12,283 nucleotides of DNA from contig NW_003156742.1 of assembly GCF_000003605.2 (NCBI RefSeq), forward strand, positions 59,444 to 71,726. The letters run 5' to 3'. This document shows, in pieces, positions 1 to 8,479 of this stretch. The position numbers were made by a program, and so were the translations under genes. The DNA comes from Saccoglossus kowalevskii (lineage: Eukaryota; Hemichordata; Enteropneusta; Harrimaniidae). Every line of letters starts with the position of its first letter. Positions within the stretch are counted from its first letter, which is position 1. The notes under the pieces are model-generated. The model was not told the DNA's origin, did no database searches, and saw only the letters and a list, made by a program, of their open reading frames with translations.

Positions 1-130
1 TTTGACATTTTAGTCATGCAGTGAAGTTTATAATGATTGGACTTTCATCATCAATTTATCAAGAAAATAAAATTACAGCCTGCATATTATATTACTTTTT
101 ACCATAGATACTTTTTAATTTTTCCCACAG

Positions 131-238
131 ACCTTTCGTCTGGATATTGGTGAGAAAATATACGACATGAAGTTAACTCAGACGAATCACCTTTATTATC
201 ACACACTTGAAGATATTAAGATTTGGAACTTTAATCAG
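131..238 (+). CDS. WD-repeat gene, exon 1 of window
   Basis: An internal exon of 108 bases (36 codons), phase 0 at both ends. It is preceded by a pyrimidine-rich tract ending CCCACAG and followed by CAG|GTATTA. The translation begins TFRLDIGEKIYDMKL and ends HTLEDIKIWNFNQ. The last part is a typical WD blade end: a short turn (EDI), then KIWNF where WD40 proteins have a hydrophobic-x-W-[DN] strand. Because it is preceded by an acceptor and has no preferred start context, the true start of the protein is expected upstream of the window. The single internal ATG (codon 13) is not a likely start. Confidence 0.87.
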
Positions 239-1755
239 GTATTAACCAGTTACTGTGTTACGAACAAACAATGCAGTGCCTTGTAGTTAATCTTTATCAG
301 TCATTGAAAATCCTGATCATTCATAGTGGGGAGAAAATCAATGGGCAGAAAAAATAGTCTGTTTTCAGTATTAACCCTGATCTATAATGGAATGTAGTTG
401 TTGGTTCATAGTTTTATTCTTCGTGATGGTATTACTCATGCCAGATAAAAATTGAGTTTTGAACATAGCTGAGCACAAGTAAGTTGAACGTGCCGAGCAT
501 TGAACCATTTGAATGTTTCCGCTCAATGTTTCCAACATCGACAACACTGCCATCTTCTATCAGTAAGAAGCATGGATGTGAAAGATCAATAAACGTTCAT
601 TTGTTGTCGATAGCGTCAGGAAGACAGGCAATGTATCACAAATAAGTCAATGGAGGCACATTTAAATAATTCTGTTCTCATATCCAACATCAAAATCGTT
701 ATCAATTGATATTATGTTTATTAAAAAATCACCAGAGAAAAAATAAAAAAAAAATCATGACAAAAATGATTAAAATCGCGACAGTCGTTGCACTACGCAT
801 GAGCGACATTTGTGTTGATAAACATTAATTTTCCCACAATCCAATGCGCTCTTTTAATGGAAATCACAAGTATGAGGTTTTACCTGGTCGTGACTTGCAC
901 TAATTACCACCGGTGACTTCTCGATACCTTCCAACAACTTAAAAATACCTAATTAAAATTTCGTAATGTACCAGTTTGTACTCGTTGATCTGCGCAACAG
1001 TCAAAGTCGCCATCTTTGTTTATATGAGACCCATATATTTCGCGCATGCGTGGCGTGATGACTACCACCCTTTAATGTTGTTTTTGACAAGATTTGAGTC
1101 TCCTGACTGTAGCAGTCATTTACTTCATCAATTGGAAAAGCTTGAACAAACACATTTCTGAAGGATTCTGGAGTGTATTTTTTTTATTCACAAAAAAAAA
1201 ATATATACATTAATTAATTATTATTTATTATTATTTACTATAATAAAACCATATTTAACTCTTTTATTTACATTTCTACAGCTGATGGCTACATGCGTTA
1301 AATAAAAAACTAAGTTAATATACAAAGTTACCTCAGTATATAGACAGTATGGTTCCCCTCAAAAACCAGCGAATTTATAAGCAATTAATTCTGTGAATGA
1401 TACGCACAAATATTTAGAGTTTATTCATTTTATGTACTTATTCTGTTTGATATGGGACTCATAGCGAAGTATACAACATGTGTAAAATACATTGTTTGTT
1501 TACATGAAATTCGGACGTGTGCTGTACAATGACCACTGCCCTTTAATCTTTTGGACACCAAAGTGAACTTTTCTACAAAATAAACTAACATATTTTTTTT
1601 TAAATTTTATTGATACAGCCGATTAAAAATGATGTCATTTTGTCAAAACTTACCAGATCAATAAAAACATGTTTTGCGAAGTGTTTGCTGAGAAAATTTA
1701 TAGCATTCAAATTGTCACTGATTTGAAAATATTTATATATATTTTATTTTTTCAG
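239..1755 (+). other. Intron 1 (phase 0), mostly unremarkable
   Basis: An intron of 1,517 bases with donor GTATTA and acceptor TTTTTTCAG. Short frames at 371-553 (minus) and 976-1161 (plus) have no recognisable protein content and no splice support. The part from 1170 to 1250 is low-complexity A/T sequence with TTAATTAATTA and TTATTATT runs. A possible decayed MITE cluster lies at 773-1085, listed separately. I see nothing else I can support. Confidence 0.75.
773..1085. repeat. Possible decayed MITE-like inverted repeats
   Basis: The left part (about 773-812) reads ATTAAAATCGCGACAGTC and continues to CGCATGAGCGAC. The right part (about 1042-1076) reads CGCATGCGTGGCG and continues to CCCTTTAAT, and its reverse complement matches the left part at ATTAAA, AGTC and CGCATG-GCG. 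Both resemble the arms of the better preserved element at 11198-11356. In addition, 987-1076 alone resembles a whole copy of that element (CTGCGCA, then GCCAT, TTTGTTTA, GCATGCG and CCTTTAA in the same order). A further partial likeness to the right arm lies at about 1495-1550. The identity is low and the boundaries are guesses. Confidence 0.4.
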
Positions 1756-1851
1756 TTTCATCATTTGTTTACTCCTATACAATCGTGTGTTCATAAATTA
1801 TCCAAGATTACATCACCTGGAATGCCGACTCGGATACTATGTGCTGCTGAG
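1756..1851 (+). CDS. WD-repeat gene, exon 2 of window
   Basis: An internal exon of 96 bases (32 codons), phase 0 at both ends. The acceptor is TTTTTTCAG and the donor GAG|GTAGGT. The translation starts FHHLFTPIQSCVHKLSK and ends MPTRILCAAE. It links the blade ending in exon 1 to the next, whose strand begins RILCAAE and continues as DGSVRLLS in exon 3. This is a standard WD40 pattern in which a hydrophobic strand is followed by an acidic-glycine turn. The last 49 bases and the start of the following intron are tandemly duplicated downstream (see 1803-2030), so the gene contains a second, truncated look-alike of this exon end. Confidence 0.88.
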
Positions 1852-2030
1852 GTAGGTTGTTTCAAGGGTTCATAAACTAAGGGCATGTAAGTACTGTATG
1901 TAATGATATTCAAGATTACATCACCTGGAACGCTGACTCAAATACTATGTGCTGCTGAGGTTGGTTATATCAAGGGTTCATAAACTAAGGGCTTGTAAGT
2001 ACTGTATGTGATGGTAACCAAGATTACTAA
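1803..2030 (+). repeat. 108-bp tandem duplication of exon 2 end plus intron start
   Basis: The unit starts with CAAGATTACATCACCTGGAA at 1803 and recurs at 1911, with a short third start (CAAGATTACT) at 2019, an exact 108-base step each time. Copies 1 and 2 align without gaps, about 96 of 108 bases matching. Copy 1 holds the last 16 codons of exon 2 and the working donor. Copy 2 (1911-2018) keeps the frame over these 16 codons, with three amino-acid changes (M to T, P to L, R to Q), but its donor has become GTTGGT. Both copies also contain a strong-looking GTAAGT (1887 and 1995) beyond an in-frame TAA. Copy 2 has no acceptor of its own, so it is most simply a non-functional partial exon duplicate. 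Confidence 0.92.
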
Positions 2031-2715
2031 GATATCTAAGATTAATTTGACAGTACCGGTAATGCTTTTGACAAACAGAGAAAAAAAATAAAAAATAAAA
2101 ACTGTTATTATCACCTTTTTATCATAAACTTGGCAAGGTTCAGATTGGCAAAATTCAATTAAGCGTCAATAACTGTCAATGGTTTCAGACGAGTCTCATA
2201 CAATATTTATGAAGTGGATTGTCTCAGAGGAAAACAGCAGCAGGTGCTGTCACCAGCAAGTGGATTGACCCGGTTTTGATGATTTTGAGAGTATAGTTGT
2301 TAATTACATCGTTAACTTGTAATGAGAAAATGTATACTAATTTACTGATTTGAATTTGGCTGTTTTTGTTTATCTGTAGAAGTTGCTAAATTGAATCCAC
2401 TTGAAATTTAGCTAATAGTTTTATTGTCAATTAAATCACTATTATATTTCAAACCGAGTGATCACCTGCCACACACACAATAACCCAAATAATTCTTTCC
2501 ATAATAAATTTTATTAAGGTCTGCAGCCATTATGGGAATATGATGTTTATTTGGATCAATTTATTAACCAATAATTTTTATTAATTTATTAGGAAATTAT
2601 TAGAAAAATACATCAAATAAACTAAATGTTGCACCAAAATTTGTTCTTGAAAAATGAAGGCGCTCAAACACTTAGGTACTCATTGATGGGCAGCAGAATA
2701 CTAAGAATAGAGTAA

Positions 2716-3105
2716 AACCTGTGTCAATGACCAGCTCTATATAAAAACCATCTGCTTATAGTGACCACTTTTAGGAAGTCCCAAGGCGTAATGTATGACC
2801 AACCTGTTTATAAAGACCACCTGTCTTAAGTGACCACCCTTTCAGCAATATTTTAATATTTTTGCTGCATCCCTTTTGTTTAGAGACCTAAATTTTGTTT
2901 ATGAAATAATTTTCATTTTCAAGTCAAACTTATTTGATTTCAATTCAATCCTTTAAAAAAATTTTTTTTTGTTTTGTTACAACAGTACCATATCATTATT
3001 TTTTGGACAAATATTATGTCAAATGTACAAGTTGGTGATCCATAAAAAAAAAAAATCTAACCTCAATATGAAGACCTCCTGTCTATAAAGACCATTTTAT
3101 AAAGT
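2716..3105. repeat. Degenerate interspersed repeat with GACCACCTGT units
   Basis: Several diverged units of about 24-25 bases occur, built from phrases such as GACCACTT, TATAAAGACCACCTG, TTAAGTGACCACC and CTGTCTATAAAGACCA. Units are dense at 2718-2845 and return at 3070-3098, with a T-rich stretch between that includes TTTAGAGACC. The pattern of alternating ATAAAGACCA and ATAGTGACCA looks like an old interspersed repeat with an internally repetitive core. I cannot assign a family name. Confidence 0.6.
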
Positions 3106-3317
3106 GTATACTGTATTTGCTTTATTAGAGACGCATCTCATATTGAAAAACATACAAATCAAAAATTGCATTGGTTGTCTACTAAATCATTGAAATACTA
3201 CCTATTTTGATCATCTACGAATAGAAAGAGTATGGTAGTTGATATTTAGGCTATTTTGGTAAAGGTTCATAAACATCAGAGGGTCAGTTTTAACAGGGTT
3301 CTTACAATCTTGGAATA

Positions 3318-3529
3318 TACTGTAAATCACTTTATTTTCGCTTGGAATTTATTTTCTCTATTTTCGCTGAAGGCATGATTCCGTGAAAATAAAATCCAGC
3401 GAATATACTTTTTTTCCTATATTTTACATTAAACTCATCAAAAATCAGTGAAAATAAATTCCAAGCAAAACGCCCAAAAAGCCTTTTCAGTGAAAATTAA
3501 TTCCAGCGAAAATAAAGTATTCCACAGTA
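3318..3529. mobile_element. Palindromic MITE, copy 1 (212 bp)
   Basis: A compact element bounded by TACTGTAAATCACTTTATTT on the left and, on the right, a region ending AAAGTATTCCACAGTA, which are imperfect inverted repeats of each other. The inside is also largely self-complementary: TTTTCGCTTGGAATTTATTT on the left matches AAATAAATTCCAAGC and AATTCCAGCGAAAATAAA on the right, so the strand can fold into a long hairpin. A second copy of identical length is at 9579-9790. There is no coding capacity, so it would depend on a transposase elsewhere. The TA at each end fits a TA target duplication as used by Tc1/mariner-like elements, but that assignment is inference. Confidence 0.85.
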
Positions 3530-4451
3530 CTTGAAAATTCTTGAATTTGAAAGGTGTTTCAGGTCCTGGAATAATTCCCTTGAGTGCCTGGAAAATAAAT
3601 AATCAGCATAAAAAGTCTGAAATCACTATTAAGATATGAAAAATGGATGGTTTAGATGAGTCACATTAAAAGCCAGGTATCACAATGAATTCTACTTATA
3701 ATAATTCTCACCTTGACAACAATAACAAACAACATGGAGACTGACCAAAGTTAGGATGGAATAGTCCTGTAATTTTATTTCATTTGAGGGGTATGAACTC
3801 TGTTTAGGATGTGTTTATGTATGAATTTCTATTTTAATAATCCATTATATTTGTACAATACTATTTTGTTGGTATTCATTTTTGCAATTTCGGCAGAAAC
3901 AGCTTAAAATAAACATCCCTTTTACAATGTTGCACATGTATTTGTCAGTGAGAATAAATGACTAAATTAAAGTATTAATTATAATAAGTATTAAAGACAG
4001 GGAAAGTGAATTACAGCCCAATAGTGTTTATTTACTAATTAATTCTTGTTTAAAAAATGAGTAAAACATTTAAATCAATGCTTTTCTTGAATGGGACTGG
4101 TGCATGGTTGACCAAGTGTATCACATAAAATATATGAGTACCATTAGTCTGGTGTAAACCTGGTCACGGGTGATTGATAGGTCTGGCAGGTTACATATTT
4201 GTAGTTACAGTAATAATTAAAGAGCTGGGCAAAATATCCAATATATTAAAAATATAAATAATTTGGATACAAGGTGTTCCCCTATTTGAGCTAGTTTTAC
4301 ATGTTAGTATTTTTTTAGTATTCAATCCTGAAATTAAAAATGCCACATTGTTGCCATGCAACTAGCTCATGCATTTTTTATGACTTTCCTGACAGATGTA
4401 AAAATTTTGCCTTGCATTGACAGCTGAAAATATTTTTGTTTCGTCTCACAG

Positions 4452-4526
4452 GATGGAAGTGTACGATTGTTGTCATCAGTGTGCGGCTCTGTACTTACTA
4501 TAATTTACCCCATGGCGACTTACCAG
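4452..4526 (+). CDS. WD-repeat gene, exon 3 of window
   Basis: An internal exon of 75 bases (25 codons), phase 0 at both ends, between CTCACAG and CAG|GTAAGG (a near-ideal donor). The translation begins DGSVRLLSSVCGSVL and ends YPMATYQ. DGSVRLLS is a classic WD40 turn and strand (the common form is DGTVRLWD), and it directly continues LCAAE from exon 2. This continuity across a 2,600-base intron is the best evidence that exons 2 and 3 belong together. Confidence 0.88.
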
Positions 4527-4659
4527 GTAAGGTTTCTATGACCCCTAATAGGAGCAAATCCATGTTATGACACTGAGCAAGACTGAAATATTTGTCACAT
4601 CATTCAAATTCTGGGTAACTCTTTCTATTTTTGGTATTTTTTTGTGAATCTGACTGCCA

Positions 4660-5118
4660 CATGGGTTTATGTCAGGACCTGAAATTCAAATCGCAAGCAA
4701 ATGTCAGTGGAATTCAAATTGCAAGCAGTTGTCATTGAAATTCAAATCGCAAGCAGTTGTCAGTGAAATTGAAATCACAAATTTTCATGGGTTTATGTCT
4801 GGATCATGAAATTCAAATCGCAAACAAATGTCAGTGGTGTTCAAATCACAAGCAGCTGTCATGGAAATTCAAATCACACGCAGTTGTCATTGAAATTCAA
4901 AACTCAAGCAATTGTCATTGAAATTCAAATCACAAGCAATTGCCATTGAAATTCAAATCGCAAGCAGTTGCCATTGAAATTCAAATCACAAGCGGTTGCC
5001 GTTGAAATTCAAATCACAATTGTCATTGAAATTCTATTACAAGATGTTGTCGTCGGAATTCAAATCACAAGCAATTGTCATTGAAATTGAAATCACAAAT
5101 TTTCATGCGAATTCAAAA
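4660..5118. repeat. 28-bp minisatellite with longer-period structure
   Basis: About 15 imperfect tandem units, each consisting of AAATTCAAATCACAAGC or a close variant followed by AGTTGTCATTG. Units vary at CGC/CAC and at GTTGT/GTTGC/ATTGT, and some are shortened (for example near 5015-5040). A longer phrase (CATGGGTTTATGTC, then GGA-C-TGAAATTCAAATCGCAA, then AAATGTCAGTGG) occurs near 4660 and again near 4786, a step of about 126 bases, and a partial CACAAATTTTCATG recurs near 5093. The array lies shortly after the exon 3 donor and has no sustained reading frame. Confidence 0.9.
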
Positions 5119-6235
5119 ACAATTTACCATGGCAAACATTGAGGTGTAATATTCAAAGTTGTTGTGATATAGGATTACTTTCAGAATGTGTGACCTATAG
5201 GGGTCATGCATCAGTGTTTCTTGCATCATTTAGAATAGATTGATGTTTACCCAATTACTGTATTCTGTTGTCACAATATGAGATTGTTCTAAAAATAGAA
5301 CATGTGTAATCATGTAGTACAGCAGGTGAAAAACATCAAATAGGAACAACAAGTGCAGATGGTAAAGACATTTTGAGGTAGTTTGCAACCAAATATTAAG
5401 AAATTATTGAATCCAGCAAAGAAGGATTGGGTTACTGTAATATTCAAAATTCTGAAATAAAAATAAAGCGTCATTAAACTAAGTTTTCCACAAAACGACC
5501 TTGAAAATTGATCAAAAATGTTTTTTTTTAATAGTTTACAATTGGTTTCTATGGTAGAAACATTCCATTATATCTCAAAATTGTGTTTTGTGACCTATAC
5601 TAAAAAAATTGAATTTTGAATATTAGTATGAGTTATTACATGGAAACCTATGGAAAATGTTCCAAAACGACCGCTTTCTTGATTATTTTGCATATGTTTC
5701 CCCATAAAAATGTTAAATATGAATGATGTACATGTATGTGAATCATCACATTTTTTGAACAATTTTTGAATGATTTACTGTGAATATTTTTTTCCATGTT
5801 TTAATGGTAATGAACTACCTAAAACTTAACTGTGTTATTTTTTGCTATGATACCTGCTCTTGTTGTAAATGTCTAGAAAGTTTGAGAAATTATTTCAACA
5901 TCACAATTGGTAACAGTAACTGTTATATAAATTCATGTTTACTCATTTGTCCAAAGTCAAACATGCAAAGTGACATTGTTTGAAATAATATTAATATAAT
6001 GTTTCCACTCTCGATTACAGTTGCTAATTCACTTGGCTGTATATTCTCATCATTTCCAAACTAAGTTTAGGTTATTTCAAAAATATATGGAGCTCTTAAA
6101 AGAATTGTCATCAAATTTTAATACTTCCTGTCATTGATAATCCTATATTGCAAACTATTCACTAGACAAGTAGTTTGAGAAGTCAAGATTAGTTTATCAG
6201 CAACGTTTGATGATGCCTAAGCAATTCACAAAATC
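5119..6235 (+). other. Intron 3, middle part
   Basis: AT-rich sequence with no convincing gene. A weak repeat is present: CACAAAACGACC near 5490 and CCAAAACGACC near 5662, each close to ATGGAAA or ATGGTAGAAA phrases that are partly inverted relative to each other (about 5546-5570 against 5640-5664). A related stretch (CATGGGAAACAATGGTAAAA, then CCAAAACAGAC) appears in intron 6 at 9355-9390. The 67-codon frame at 5780-5983 is cysteine- and asparagine-rich from low-complexity sequence and matches nothing I know. Confidence 0.55.
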
Positions 6236-6501
6236 ATGAATATTAATTAGTTAATTTGCACGTTGACAAACACCCCCAAACTACTTTTTATATTCTCTAT
6301 ATTGAATGCATACCTCCTCAATTTGACACTTGTGCATATTAATTAGCAAATTTGCATATTGATACAATCCCCCAAATCACCATAGTCTATATCTATTAAA
6401 AGTGTGAACTCATTTGCAGCTAGAATTTGACACCATCTTGTATATTAATTAGCAAATTTGCATATTTAAATATGATCCCAAAATAATGTTTAATTATTCA
6501 G

Positions 6502-6586
6502 GTATTAACTGATATAGTATATGACCCCAGTAATGATAGAATTTATGGAGCTCTGGCTACTTGTGAGGTCTTAGTATTTGACACCA
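6502..6586 (+). pseudogene. Exon 4 partial copy 1 (frame intact)
   Basis: It follows TAATTATTCAG, an acceptor-like sequence, and matches the first 84 bases of exon 4 with about 76 identities and no gaps. It translates as VLTDIVYDPSNDRIYGALAT and continues through EVLVFDTT before a TAA at 6598. Changes from the real exon include R to S, I to G and G to C. No donor is visible where one would be needed, so if it were used as an exon it would bring in a premature stop. Confidence 0.85.
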
Positions 6587-6680
6587 CCTTTACATATTAA
6601 TCAGTAATTTGCATATTAATTAGCTATTTTGCATATTTTAATATAGTTCAAAACTACTGCTTATCTATTTATTCTACCAG

Positions 6681-6756
6681 ATCGTACCTGATATTACTTT
6701 AGCAATAAAAGAATTTACATAGCCGTGGCTGCTGGCGATTCTTAGCATTTGACACC
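6681..6756 (+). pseudogene. Exon 4 partial copy 2 (broken)
   Basis: It begins after TTATTCTACCAG, an acceptor that matches the real one closely. Compared with exon 4 it starts ATCGTACCTGATATT and lacks the bases coding YDP, which shifts the frame to an early TAG in TTTACATAG. The 3' end still reads CTTAGCATTTGACACC. It belongs with copies 3 and 6 to a subtype beginning ATC-TACCTGATAT. Confidence 0.85.
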
Positions 6757-6831
6757 ATATTTCATATTAATCAGCTAAATTGAATATTTTAATATAGTTC
6801 AAAACTATTGCTTATCTATTTATTCTACCAG

Positions 6832-6910
6832 ATCTTACCTGATATACTCTAGATAGCAATAATAGAATTTACATAGCTCTAGCTGCTAGCGAGTCTTGGC
6901 ATTTGACACC
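6832..6910 (+). pseudogene. Exon 4 partial copy 3 (broken)
   Basis: It follows TTATTCTACCAG and starts ATCTTACCTGATATACTC, continuing through AGCAATAATAGAATTTACAT to GCATTTGACACC. It shares the subtype-specific start and internal deletion with copies 2 and 6 and has in-frame stops. The acceptor remains plausible. Confidence 0.85.
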
Positions 6911-6971
6911 ATCTTTGCATATTAATCAGCTAAATTGCATATTAAATATGATGTATTTTTTATTTTACCAG

Positions 6972-7053
6972 GTCTTAACTGATTTAGTATATGACCCCAG
7001 CAATGATATAATTTACATTTCTGGCTACTTGTGAAGTCTTAGTATTTGACACC
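6972..7053 (+). pseudogene. Exon 4 partial copy 4 (frameshifted)
   Basis: It follows TATTTTACCAG and begins GTCTTAACTGATTTAGTATA with TGACCCCAGCAATGAT, so it is of the same subtype as copy 1 and the real exon. A small deletion (ATTTACATTTCTGG where the exon has ATTTACATAGCTCTGG) shifts the frame, giving a TGA in CTACTTGTGA. It ends at TATTTGACACC. Confidence 0.85.
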
Positions 7054-7118
7054 ACTTTGCATATTACCCAGTAATTTGCATATTAATTATTTAATTTGCA
7101 TATTTAAATATAGTTCAA

Positions 7119-7172
7119 AATGATAGAATTTACATAGCTTTGGCTACTGGTGAAGTCTTAGCATTTGACACC
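7119..7172 (+). pseudogene. Exon 4 partial copy 5 (5' truncated)
   Basis: Only the later part of the exon homology remains, from AATGATAGAATTTACATAGC to GCATTTGACACC. It is joined directly to TATAGTTCAAA, so the acceptor and the first ten or so codons have been lost. It cannot act as an exon by itself. Confidence 0.82.
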
Positions 7173-7248
7173 ATCTTTGCATATTAATTAGCTAATTTGC
7201 ATATTTTAATATAGTTCAAAACTACTGTCTATCTCTTTAATCTACCAG

Positions 7249-7312
7249 ATCTTACCTGATATCACTAGCAATAATATAATTTACATAGCTCTAGCTGCTA
7301 GCGAGTCTTAGC
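7249..7312 (+). pseudogene. Exon 4 partial copy 6 (broken)
   Basis: It begins after TTTAATCTACCAG, starts ATCTTACCTGATATCACT and lacks the same internal segment as copies 2 and 3. The homology fades at GAGTCTTAGCA, where TTTGACACC has been reduced to ATTTACA. It lies only 138 bases upstream of the real exon 4 start. Confidence 0.83.
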
Positions 7313-7386
7313 AATTTACATATTAATCAGCTAAATTGCATATTAAAATATGATCCCAAACTACTTTTTGCTATTTATTCTACCAG

Positions 7387-7554
7387 GTCTTAACTGATAT
7401 AGTATATGACCCCAGAAATGATAGAATTTACATAGCTCTGGCTACTGGCGAGGTCTTAGTATTTGACACATCTTCTAATCCATGCTGTGCATATCAGTTG
7501 TGGGTTCCTAACCTACCAGATGAAGCTATACTATGCATTACATTGATGAAAATG
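7387..7554 (+). CDS. WD-repeat gene, exon 4 of window
   Basis: An internal exon of 168 bases (56 codons), phase 0 at both ends, between TTATTCTACCAG and ATG|GTAAGT (an ideal donor). The translation begins VLTDIVYDPRNDRIYIALAT, continues GEVLVFDTSSNPCC, and ends ILCITLMKM. DRIYIALATGEVLVFD is a complete WD blade strand pair with the turn ATGE and the terminal FD. NPCCAYQLW then leads into a less regular linker (VPNLPDEA). This is the only member of the local exon 4 family with a full-length open frame and a donor, which is why I take it as the functional one. Confidence 0.9.
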
Positions 7555-7599
7555 GTAAGTCTCTAATTTAGATTCTGCTAGTGAATGGAATTAAAATAG

Positions 7600-8065
7600 C
7601 ACAGGTAATAAACTGGAATAGCAAAGTATAGAATGTAGCATAGTATTAGAACAGAACAGAAAAGATTTAAATAGAATAGTAAAATGAAATAGAATAGGGC
7701 GGGAAATATGATAGAACAAGAGAATAGAATAGATTCAAATAAGAATAGAATATAACATGAGAGTAGAATAGAACAGGAGAACAGAAAAAAAGATTTAATA
7801 GAACAGTAAAATGGAATAGAATAAGATGGAAGAAAAGGATAGAATAGCTTCAAATAAGAATATGCATGTATTTGAATAGAATAGAATATGAAAGTAGAAT
7901 AAAACAACAGAAAAAAGGTTTGAATAGAATAGTAAAATGGAATGGAATAAGATAGAATAGGATAGAATAGAATAGTTTCAAATGAGAATAGATTGGAATA
8001 GAATAGAATTTGAGAGTAGAATAGAACAGCTGAACAGAAAAAAAGATTTGAATAAAATAGTATGG
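7600..8065. repeat. AATAG-type pentamer array with ~126-bp higher-order units
   Basis: Dense AATAGAATAG-like sequence fills most of intron 4. The array is not uniform: the phrase ACAGAAAAAAAGATTTGAAT and its variants recur at 7656, 7781, 7907 and 8034, steps of 125, 126 and 127 bases. Between them the order AGTAAAATGGAATAGAATAA, then TTCAAATAAGAATAG, then GAGAGTAGAATAGAACAG is kept. The opposite strand is open over 7578-7907, but the frame is Phe/Ser/Tyr/Leu low complexity and is a by-product of the repeat. Confidence 0.92.
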
Positions 8066-8251
8066 AATGTCTAGTAATTTCAGTATAATGGAGTTCTTTC
8101 TAAGCTTTCTTTAATTAAACATAAATATAGTTATTTTTCAGCCTGTTATAGGTTCACTGCTCTGTTTTCGTATATGCATGCCCTCTCTTTGCGGATTGTT
8201 TTTTTTCTTCATGTACTAAGCTGTTCTGCATATAAATTGTTATTTCCTTAG

Positions 8252-8479
8252 CAATGTGCCCTAGGTGAGGCAGAGACTAGCAAAGGGCAGACATTGGTAT
8301 TTGCTGGTCATTGTAATGGACAGATTACTCTCATGGAGTCTGACACTGTTGTCATGAAATCACCTGTACAAGCTCACAATGGTATGGTCACCATGCTGGA
8401 CTACTCTCATGGTATCTATGACAACCATGCAACATCAGTTGGAGGTGCTGATAGATTGTTGTCAATTGGTACAGACAAG
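8252..8479 (+). CDS. WD-repeat gene, exon 5 of window
   Basis: The longest exon seen: 228 bases (76 codons), phase 0 at both ends, after TATTTCCTTAG and before AAG|GTGAGT. It translates as QCALGEAETSKGQ, then LVFAGHCNGQITLMESDTV, VQAHNGMVTMLDYS and ADRLLSIGTDK. LVFAGHCNGQITLME is a WD strand-turn-strand. AHNGMVTML resembles the GH-containing start of the next blade, and RLLSIGTDK its third strand. The linker YSHGIYDNHATSVGGA between them looks like a loop insertion. The exon start is upstream of the first ATG, at the acceptor. Confidence 0.9.

Larger units (their letters stand above)
2031..4451 (+). other. Intron 2, remainder
   Basis: The rest of the 2,600-base intron that follows exon 2. 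It is AT-rich and contains two supported repeats, a degenerate interspersed repeat at about 2716-3105 and a MITE at 3318-3529. A small hairpin-capable stretch (ACAGCA followed by TGCTGT) lies near 2234-2250. The intron ends in CGTCTCACAG before exon 3. No further coding sequence is visible between 3530 and 4450. Confidence 0.7.
6236..7386. repeat. Tandem array mixing partial exon 4 copies and an AT-rich palindromic repeat
   Basis: The segment is built from units of roughly 130-180 bases. Each unit has a copy of CATATTAATTAGCTAATTTG or a variant (at about 6238, 6334, 6440, 6593, 6762, 6917, 7060, 7179 and 7318) followed by GCATATT, then TATAGTTCAAAACTACT and, in most, TTATTCTACCAG plus sequence homologous to the first half of exon 4. 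The earliest units (6236-6480) keep only the AT-rich part and a TTTGACACCATCTT tail. The array ends at the real exon 4 acceptor at 7386. It appears to have grown by repeated duplication of an exon-intron junction along with its flanking repeat. Confidence 0.9.

Noticed and set aside
371-553. 60-codon minus-strand frame
   Set aside because: Short, with no family likeness and no supporting promoter or splice context.
976-1161. 61-codon plus-strand frame in intron 1
   Set aside because: No recognisable domain, no splice signals tying it to the gene, and it overlaps a possible MITE remnant.
4660-5118. CRISPR-like array of 28-bp repeats
   Set aside because: The 28-bp units are directly adjacent with no unique spacers, and the context is a eukaryotic intron.
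5780-5983. 67-codon plus-strand frame with several cysteines
   Set aside because: The cysteines have no spacing like a known small domain, and the region is plain AT-rich intron.
7578-7907. 109-codon minus-strand frame, Phe/Ser/Tyr/Leu-rich
   Set aside because: It is the complement of the AATAG pentamer array, so its composition is dictated by the repeat.
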